Assembly: GCA_036734085.1 (NCBI GenBank)
Contig: DAIMZF010000031.1
Span: 1 to 30,500, forward strand
Direction: 5' to 3'
From: J038 sp036734085
GTDB lineage: Bacteria > Chloroflexota > Anaerolineae > Aggregatilineales > Phototrophicaceae
Length of the DNA: 30,500 bases
Both the position numbers and the translations under genes were made by a program. Under the pieces are notes generated by a model. That model had not been told where the DNA came from and searched no databases. It was given only the letters and a program-made list of their open reading frames with translations. Shown in pieces: positions 17,501 through 22,088 of this stretch (position 1 is its first letter; every line of letters starts with the position of its first letter).

Positions 17501-18887
17501 ATGCGTCCCTGCCCATCTGGTAGGCGGCGGGGCTGGGCACAGTAGCGTCTAAGTCATCCACAGGCACACGGCGGGGGAGGGGCATATCGCCGTAACCGTC
17601 CACAGGGGTATATTCCCCATAACTGGGCGCGGTGGCCTGCTGTTGTGGGGCATCCGGGATGTAGGGCAAAGAGCCGTAGCTGTCGCTGTCCTGCGCGGGG
17701 GCGTAGCTGGTCTGTTGCACGCGGACGCGCTGTTCCTTCTGGAAGACTTCCGGTTCGCCTTCTATCCACACGCCATTCACCGCCTGATACCACTGGTCGG
17801 TCTGCACGCCCATCATCCACCATACCTGGTCATCGTCCAGCACCATCAACTGTTGTAGTTGGGCGACGTAATCATCATGGGAGATTTGCCCCATTTGCAC
17901 CTGCTGGCGCATGGTCTGTACCGCCGCTTCCGTATCGCGGTAACGTTGGAGCAGGTCAATCTCACGCGGGCTAAGTTCTTCCAGTGGCACAGACGGCACA
18001 GAGGGTTGACTGCCCAAAGATTGCATCTGCTGGCGGGCGTAGGCGGCGGGGTCGTTGGGGTCGTAAGCGGCAGTGCTGGCTCCCACGCCGGTATCGCCCT
18101 GGTCACCCATCAAGGATTGCAGTTGTTGTCGGGCGTAAGCCGCCGGGTCGTCTTCATTGTCGCCATCTTCGCGGATGGTGGCCGTCATCGCGGAATCATC
18201 GCCGAGTAAGGCTTCCATCTGGCGACGGGCATACGCGCCGGGATCGTCTTCATCCACGATTTGCGCCTGTAGTTCTTCAGTATCCCCGCGCCCACCGCCC
18301 AACATCAGGCGTTCTGCGGGGGAAAGCATCTCAATATTGAGTTCGTCGCTGTCATCTTCATTGCGGGCGGCGAGGGCTAAATCCGCCGGGATAGAAGAAT
18401 CTGCGCCGTGTTCCATGCCGTCCTGTTGCTCGGCCAGCGATGCCAGCGCGATAAGCTCCGACATGCCCAATGTCTCGAACTCGTCATCATCGACAATCTG
18501 CTCCATCTGGAGCAAATAGTCCTCCGGCGCGAGCACCTTCTCCGGTGCAGGTGCGGCGGGCTGGGCGCCCATCAGCATATCTTCCGGTGGCAGGATGTCC
18601 GCCGTGCGTGCGGATGTCACCGCGTCTTCCGGCGCGATAGGCTGTGCGTCTTCCGGAATAAGCCCTTCGTCTTCCGCCTTTACTGCGATGTCGAGCGTAT
18701 CCTCTGGTGTAAAGGGTGTATCCTGCGCCTCCGGGCGATGCCAACCGCCAGTTTCTTCTGGTTCTTCTTCCAGGTCAGGCAAGGCGCGGACACGACGCCA
18801 TGTGGCGCTTTCGTCCTCATCTTGCGGTGTGCGCCATCCGCCCGGTGTTTGCGGTTGTTGCCACAGGCTTTCATTTGAATCCGACAT
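14508..18887 (-). CDS. PBP1A-like protein with degenerate catalytic sites
   Basis: 1459 residues; ATG preceded by AGGGG. Residues 1 to about 525 are acidic and cytosolic, with repeated G-G-W-(R/H) near the start and three D-P-(G/A)-A-Y-A-R-(R/Q)-Q repeats near residues 212, 247 and 278. A transmembrane helix (about 530-555) precedes a GT51 glycosyltransferase domain and a penicillin-binding transpeptidase domain, then an Ig-like region (about 1310-1400) and a Pro/Thr tail. Class A PBPs polymerise and cross-link peptidoglycan, but here the GT51 motif E-D-x-x-F reads T-D-P-D-F (Thr 618), T-Q-Q-L reads T-V-E-V, the transpeptidase S-x-x-K reads D-V-I-K (Asp 922), and K-T-G-T-T reads V-S-G-T-T (Val 1122). 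S-L-N and the second GT51 Glu remain. The intact frame argues against recent decay; I infer a structural or sensing pseudoenzyme. Confidence 0.9.
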   Translation of the reverse strand: MSDSNESLWQQPQTPGGWRTPQDEDESATWRRVRALPDLEEEPEETGGWHRPEAQDTPFTPEDTLDIAVKAEDEGLIPEDAQPIAPEDAVTSARTADILPPEDMLMGAQPAAPAPEKVLAPEDYLLQMEQIVDDDEFETLGMSELIALASLAEQQDGMEHGADSSIPADLALAARNEDDSDELNIEMLSPAERLMLGGGRGDTEELQAQIVDEDDPGAYARRQMEALLGDDSAMTATIREDGDNEDDPAAYARQQLQSLMGDQGDTGVGASTAAYDPNDPAAYARQQMQSLGSQPSVPSVPLEELSPREIDLLQRYRDTEAAVQTMRQQVQMGQISHDDYVAQLQQLMVLDDDQVWWMMGVQTDQWYQAVNGVWIEGEPEVFQKEQRVRVQQTSYAPAQDSDSYGSLPYIPDAPQQQATAPSYGEYTPVDGYGDMPLPRRVPVDDLDATVPSPAAYQMGRDASSAETVPSAAYSNPTVMAQPVGYGTIESAYDQTEPPDYEFDEDEGGELYEKARERARRSSVRTATLVGALVAGLLLLFGGGFIGLAVLWYQNLANEWADPVAALAVLDREATFQSVILLDRDGNQIAELSLGGDVRRPVTISEMSPYFIHALLTLTDPDFYQEAEWSFTTRLGAYLSNFTSGTPNVQASPLTVEVARALVLRDRVYNTAEERRRDELIVANELTRTYTRAQLLEFYVNDVLFFGNQNYGVEAATRFYFERDTATRTAAELTFAQAAILAAVSQSPADLDPITNREFSLDQMRATMFRMAEVGCIEFVGTLPAGGTRQLCINTSDVDSPQSALDQSRVIRFLRTQTRGTTTAFPHFVTLVQNQLQATFGDDIYRRGYRVTTTLDRSAQTQAEQALVQQVNNLRVNGIDTGAVMITDPRNGAILALIGSPDYDDESVGGQEDKGRTYRLPGDVIKPIVYAMAFDGLDRDGTGTLSFDQYITPATILWDVPTTFSDGTAIQNAGNAINGAISARFALANSLNIPAVKLFADFGGPDRFRAYAERLGLRFTSDAQIRADAATGTVEVRLYDLMKMYGAIANNGNLHQLYTIESITDANGNAIPVPQDLRPAPEAVLSAEIAYLLQSILSDDAARQPRFPANSALTIPGTRVGAVSGTTPGSRDLWTLGFSTNRVVGVWLGNNNRDPVLNNLTGFNAAAPVWNQIMRTTIAGTQIGSFQRPANVLQAQGCLATGTVPPGNNCPQAGNVEFITNRRPPAPEQGFLAAVEIDTWSGLIANQNCAENRATRQFVNIPDPTALNWLNNTQQGQAYAQRIGLPLPAVAPPTQACDINVVIPTARITSPQGSQTVQDDVVITGQVGEQEFGRYEIQIAPAGTENFQTITTSTSPQSAANSPLATWDTTSVPNGRYTIRLAVFANNANNGFVYRTVSDVIVNNPEPTPTPIPTETPTPFPTVAPPPTFEPLPPIEGDPLPFDPIAPDDGQPTPTIDPLG

Positions 18888-18928
18888 AAAATCAGCCCCT
18901 ATGTTCGCTAGTTGCCATTGGTCAGCCT

Positions 18929-18955
18929 TTTGTTAGCGTAACCCCTGCTAACAAA
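18929..18955. promoter_or_regulatory. 9-9-9 dyad operator in PBP1A-like leader
   Basis: TTTGTTAGC (18929-18937), nine bases, GCTAACAAA (18947-18955): perfect 9-bp arms with CIRCE-like geometry but a different sequence. It lies between the minus-strand TATAAT (18981-18976) and the PBP1A-like start, so it would be in the transcript's leader. Confidence 0.6.
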
Positions 18956-18975
18956 CCATAACAAAACTTGCCAAC

Positions 18976-19005
18976 ATTATACAACATTAGGCGCAACCGG
19001 ACGAA
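18976..19005 (-). promoter_or_regulatory. Candidate promoter of the PBP1A-like gene
   Basis: Minus-strand TATAAT (18981-18976) preceded, after an 18-bp spacer, by TTCGTC (19005-19000), a weak -35. It is the best -10 match in this intergenic stretch. Confidence 0.45.
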
Positions 19006-19047
19006 CAACAGTTACAAGTCATTTATGCGTCCTACAGTAACAACCCC

Positions 19048-19073
19048 CACACGGGGCGCCCACACGGGGCGCC
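19048..19073. repeat. Tandem 13-bp repeat
   Basis: CACACGGGGCGCC occurs twice in a row (19048-19060 and 19061-19073) between the divergent PBP1A-like and lipoprotein genes. The rest of this 282-bp interval holds only the dyad and promoter described. Confidence 0.7.
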
Positions 19074-19169
19074 CACCCGCACGGATAACACAGGCGGCCA
19101 CTATACGCCCGCCGCATCTGCGGCTAGAATAAAGGCGCTGTCTTCCGCTTGTAAAATGGATGTTGTAAC

Positions 19170-19997
19170 ATGGCGCGTCTCCTCCTTGTTTGTGTCATCA
19201 CCCTGATGTTTTTAACGGCGTGTAACCGTGATACAACGCCCATTCCCACGCGCATCCCATCCATTGAAGCCTTAGCGACCAGCGAATTTTTAACCGTCAT
19301 CGCCCCGCCGGAGGGACTGCGCGACGGCGTCAGCCTGCCCCGCATCGACGACAACCTTGTTTTGCTCCCTAACTGGCGTAGTGAAGCCAGCTTTAGCTTT
19401 GACGGCGTGTTTAGCGGCACGCCCCGCACCATCACCGCCCAGACTGGAATCCGCACATGGTATAACCAGGTTGGCAATCGGCGGCGGGTTTTGCTGGATG
19501 GTAGCGGCGAACTCTTCGGCGATGATGACTTCCCCGTGCGCGAAGGTGTGCGGCTGGGCGGTGAGGCGTATCTGCTGATTGACGGGGTATGTTACGGCGC
19601 GGCGGACGGTGACGCGGCGCTCTTGGCGGATTTACGCATCGGGGATGTGTTGGGCGGCGTGCGTTTTGCCCCTGTCGGCGGCCCTATAGGGGGGGAACAG
19701 CGTGTGTTACACGGCCAGACCGTGTGGCGCTATGATGTCACGCTGGATGCGATTGACGTGCCCCTGTTAAGCCTGTCGGAAACCAGCGCCATCACTGCCG
19801 TGCAGGGCGAATTGTGGGTGGCGCGGGTTGCCCCTAATCAGAACGTCGCGGTGCGCTACTATGTGAATCTACAGGTGGAAAATGTGGTTCTGCGCCTGTT
19901 TGATGCCAGCCTGCCGCTAACCGGCACGCTCCAACTGCGCTATGATTTGTACGACATCGGCATTAACCCTAACATCACCCCGCCCAACGGATGTTAA
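19170..19997 (+). CDS. Predicted lipoprotein, function unknown
   Basis: 275 residues. The N-terminus M-A-R followed by a hydrophobic stretch and F-L-T-A-C is a lipoprotein signal peptide with the lipidated Cys at residue 18, so the mature protein should be anchored on the outer face of the membrane. After a Thr/Pro-rich tether (about 20-35) the rest looks like beta-rich sequence with no motif I recognise. It includes short G-x-x-F-G-D-D-D and V-C-Y-G-A-A-D-G-D-A segments that recall loop regions of a repeated beta fold. It is a single gene, divergent from the PBP1A-like gene, and the two could share cell-envelope regulation. Confidence 0.8.
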   Translation: MARLLLVCVITLMFLTACNRDTTPIPTRIPSIEALATSEFLTVIAPPEGLRDGVSLPRIDDNLVLLPNWRSEASFSFDGVFSGTPRTITAQTGIRTWYNQVGNRRRVLLDGSGELFGDDDFPVREGVRLGGEAYLLIDGVCYGAADGDAALLADLRIGDVLGGVRFAPVGGPIGGEQRVLHGQTVWRYDVTLDAIDVPLLSLSETSAITAVQGELWVARVAPNQNVAVRYYVNLQVENVVLRLFDASLPLTGTLQLRYDLYDIGINPNITPPNGC

Positions 19998-20017
19998 ACA
20001 TCTTCCCCGTTGGGCGG
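19980..20017 (+). other. Perfect hairpin over the lipoprotein stop codon
   Basis: CCGCCCAACGG (19980-19990) and CCGTTGGGCGG (20007-20017) are perfect 11-bp arms around a 16-nt loop that contains the TAA stop and the smaller palindrome ATGTTAAACAT. No T run follows, so it is more likely a 3' mRNA stabiliser or a Rho-dependent end than an intrinsic terminator. Confidence 0.6.
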
Positions 20018-20032
20018 CGGTCACTCATCAGT

Positions 20033-20054
20033 TTCTGATGTACTTCTGATGTAC
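20033..20054. repeat. Tandem 11-bp repeat upstream of the ino1 promoter
   Basis: TTCTGATGTAC occurs twice in immediate succession (20033-20043 and 20044-20054), one helical turn apart and eight bases before the -35. The first copy also pairs with CATCAG at 20026-20031. Candidate activator-binding site. Confidence 0.55.
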
Positions 20055-20061
20055 AGCCCCC

Positions 20062-20091
20062 TTGTATGAAGGGCTAAACCTTTGCTAACAT
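20062..20091 (+). promoter_or_regulatory. Promoter of inositol-phosphate synthase
   Basis: TTGTAT (20062-20067), 18-bp spacer, TAACAT (20086-20091) preceded by TGC. The extended -10 has the same TGCTAAC core as the groESL promoter. Confidence 0.6.
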
Positions 20092-20136
20092 GAACCGTCC
20101 ACAAAGAATCTAAATTCAATAAGGAGCGTGCCACAC

Positions 20137-21264
20137 GTGAGCGATAAGAAAGTACGTGTTGCGATTATCGGCGTCGGTAACTGTGCGTCATCTCTGGTAC
20201 AAGGTGTGAATTACTACCAGGACGCCAACGACGATGACTTTATACCCGGCATCATGCATAACAATCTGGGCGGATACCGCATCCGCGATGTGGAATTCAG
20301 CGCGGCCATTGACATTGACGTGGAAAAAGTCGGCAAAGATTTAGGCACGGCTATCTTCAACGGCCAGAATAACACCGTGAAGTTTGCGGAAGTCCCGCAC
20401 ATGAACGTCAATGTAGAGCGCGGCATGACTCATGACGGCTTAGGACCATATCTCAGCCAGAAGATTACCAAAGCGCCCGGCAGTACCACCAACATCACGG
20501 AGCTATTGCGCGATACCAAAACGGACGTGGTCGTGAACTATCTGCCTGTGGGCAGTGAGCAGGCGACGAAATGGTATGTAGAGCAGGTGCTGAATGCTGG
20601 TTGCGCGTTCGTCAATGCGATTCCGGTGTTCATCGCCCGCGAAAAATACTGGCAAGCACGTTTTGAGGAGCGCGGCCTGCCCGTCATCGGGGACGACATC
20701 AAGAGCCAGGTCGGTGCGACGATTGTGCATCGCGTCTTGACGAACCTGTTCAAAGAGCGCGGCGTCAAGCTGGAGCGCACCAGCCAGTTAAACGTGGGCG
20801 GCAACATGGACTTTTACAACATGCTTGACCGTACCCGCCTTGAGAGCAAAAAAATCAGCAAGACCAACGCCGTGACCAGCCAATTGCCCTATGATGTGGG
20901 TGAAGGCAACGTGTACATCGGCCCTAGCGACTACGTGCCCTGGCTGGAGGATCGCAAATGGGCATACATCCGCATGGAAGGCCGCACGTTTGGCGATGTG
21001 CCGTTGAATGTGGAGCTTAAGCTGGAAGTCGTGGATAGCCCCAACAGCGCGGGCGTGATTATCGACGCGGTGCGCTGTGCTAAGCTGGCACTAGACCGCA
21101 ACCTGAAAGGCGCGATTGAAGGGCCTAGCGCCTACTTCTTCAAGTCGCCGCCCATCCAGCCGGATGACAGCATCGCACGCAGGATGTTAGAAGCATTCAT
21201 CCACGAAGAGTCTTTTGAGTGGCAGGGCATAGACCGTTCGCACGGCACAGGCGGCCATAACTAA
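20137..21264 (+). CDS. ino1: Inositol-3-phosphate synthase
   Basis: Converts glucose 6-phosphate to myo-inositol 3-phosphate with NAD as recycled cofactor (EC 5.5.1.4); this feeds inositol lipids or inositol-based solutes. 375 residues, the length of the actinobacterial/archaeal subfamily. The NAD-binding loop is V-A-I-I-G-V-G-N-C-A-S near residues 7-17. Also visible are N-Y-L-P-V-G-S, D-D-I-K-S-Q-V-G-A-T, L-N-V-G-G-N-M-D-F-Y-N-M and E-G-P-S-A-Y-F-F-K-S-P-P. I prefer the GTG at 20137 because AAGGAG (20121-20126) is ten bases away; the in-frame GTG at 20128 is only one base from it. It has its own promoter and terminator. Confidence 0.95.
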   Translation: MSDKKVRVAIIGVGNCASSLVQGVNYYQDANDDDFIPGIMHNNLGGYRIRDVEFSAAIDIDVEKVGKDLGTAIFNGQNNTVKFAEVPHMNVNVERGMTHDGLGPYLSQKITKAPGSTTNITELLRDTKTDVVVNYLPVGSEQATKWYVEQVLNAGCAFVNAIPVFIAREKYWQARFEERGLPVIGDDIKSQVGATIVHRVLTNLFKERGVKLERTSQLNVGGNMDFYNMLDRTRLESKKISKTNAVTSQLPYDVGEGNVYIGPSDYVPWLEDRKWAYIRMEGRTFGDVPLNVELKLEVVDSPNSAGVIIDAVRCAKLALDRNLKGAIEGPSAYFFKSPPIQPDDSIARRMLEAFIHEESFEWQGIDRSHGTGGHN

Positions 21265-21272
21265 CGACAGTC

Positions 21273-21306
21273 AAAAAGGATAACTCACCGCAGTTATCCT
21301 TTTTTG
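21273..21306 (+). terminator. Terminator after ino1
   Basis: 13-bp arms AAAAAGGATAACT and AGTTATCCTTTTT (21273-21285 and 21292-21304) around a 6-nt loop, ending in a T run. Strong rho-independent terminator; the A/T-symmetric stem could work in both directions. Confidence 0.93.
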
Positions 21307-21318
21307 TTTGATAGGTGC

Positions 21319-21347
21319 TTTTCATAAAACAAATGTTCTTGTATAAT
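21319..21347 (+). promoter_or_regulatory. Promoter pointing into the assembly gap
   Basis: TTTTCA (21319-21324), 17-bp spacer, perfect TATAAT (21342-21347) in an AT-rich stretch just before the N run. No plus-strand gene can be seen beyond the gap, so its target would be in the missing sequence. Confidence 0.5.
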
Positions 21348-21380
21348 AGCTTTATTGCTCAAACAAAAAATACCAACCAA

Positions 21381-21480
21381 NNNNNNNNNNNNNNNNNNNN
21401 NNNNNNNNNNNNNNNNNNNNNNNNNNNNNNNNNNNNNNNNNNNNNNNNNNNNNNNNNNNNNNNNNNNNNNNNNNNNNNNN
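21381..21480. other. Assembly gap of 100 N
   Basis: Exactly 100 N, the usual placeholder for a scaffold join of unknown length. The order of ino1 and the DIP1984-family gene is therefore inferred by the assembler. The left flank (21307-21380) is AT-rich and holds only the promoter described. Confidence 0.97.
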
Positions 21481-21920
21481 AACCAGTTTTGTTGCTGGAT
21501 GGCCGCGTCCAGTTCGCGGTATTGCCGCGCTAAATTGTCCGCCTGTTTTTGCACGGCGGCCACATCCACAGTGGTAATAATGCGGATTTCCGACGCGCTG
21601 TAACGGACTTGCTGTTGCGTCGCCGCATTGATGAGCGTCATCAACGCCTGGCGTTTGGTCTTTAGCATGTCACGCTCTGCGATGGCGTCCGTGATTGTGC
21701 CGCTATCCGCGAATGGGGTGCTGGAGTTTGTGCGATTAATGCGCTTGATGAGTGACTCTAACGCCGCGATGGTGCTATCCAGTTCGGCTAACAAGTCCAC
21801 AGGGTTTTCCGGGAGTCTGTCGCCTTCCTGAATCCGTGCCACACGGGTTAAGCGATTGGTCAGTTCTGCGATGCGCTTTTGGGCGTCCGCCCGCAGGATG
21901 AGTGCTTCTGCTAATTTCAT
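21481..21920 (-). CDS. DIP1984 family protein, 3' end in the gap
   Basis: The visible 146 residues match the DIP1984 family (small helical proteins sometimes annotated septicolysin; function unknown): M-K-L-A-E-A-L-I-L-R-A-D at the start, V-Q/I-Q-E-G-D, R-I-N-R-T-N-S, R-Y-S-x-S-E-I-(K/R) and T-V-D-V-A-A-(L/V)-Q-K-Q-A-D. The family usually ends a few residues after the Q-x-N-W seen here, so only a handful of residues are likely lost in the N run. I chose the ATG at 21920 over one at 21941 because the family begins M-K-L-A-E. The protein is charged and coiled-coil-like, with no signal peptide. A good promoter and a dyad precede it. Confidence 0.85.
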
Positions 21921-21948
21921 GATTGCTTGTCTCTCTAGCATAGAAAAT

Positions 21949-21971
21949 GCTCACAAGATGAATTTGTGAGC
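21949..21971. promoter_or_regulatory. Dyad in leader of the DIP1984 gene
   Basis: Perfect 8-bp arms GCTCACAA (21949-21956) and TTGTGAGC (21964-21971) around seven bases, just downstream of the -10 and about 30 bases before the gene. Operator or leader hairpin. Confidence 0.5.
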
Positions 21972-21982
21972 CATTATGAACC

Positions 21983-22012
21983 ATTGTAATCCGATATGCA
22001 CAGGTTTGTCAA
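21983..22012 (-). promoter_or_regulatory. Promoter of the DIP1984 gene
   Basis: Minus strand: perfect TTGACA (22012-22007), 18-bp spacer, TACAAT (21988-21983). The strongest sigma-70-type match in the window. Confidence 0.75.
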
Positions 22013-22014
22013 GT

Positions 22015-22039
22015 GGGGCGCGAGATACAATCGCGCCCC
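22015..22039 (-). other. Hairpin downstream of clpC
   Basis: Perfect 9-bp stem GGGGCGCGA/TCGCGCCCC with a 7-nt loop, 50 bp past the clpC stop. No T run follows on either strand, so it is a weak candidate terminator. It abuts the -35 of the DIP1984 promoter. Confidence 0.5.
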
Positions 22040-22088
22040 GTGTGTGCTTATGTGTGGGTGCTTAAAGATGGGGGCTTAAACGCGGTGC

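Noticed and set aside
14508..18887. PBP1A-like gene called a pseudogene
   Set aside because: The frame of 1459 codons is intact, with a ribosome-binding site, terminator and operator-like dyad. Lost catalytic residues point to a pseudoenzyme, not a decayed gene.
19048..19073. CRISPR-like array
   Set aside because: Only two 13-bp units with no spacer; a simple tandem duplication.
21294..21533. Coding frames running across the N gap
   Set aside because: Translation through unknown bases of unknown number carries no information. Only the DIP1984 part right of the gap is supported.
22015..22039. Intrinsic terminator for clpC
   Set aside because: The stem is perfect but no T run follows on either strand, so it is listed only as a hairpin.
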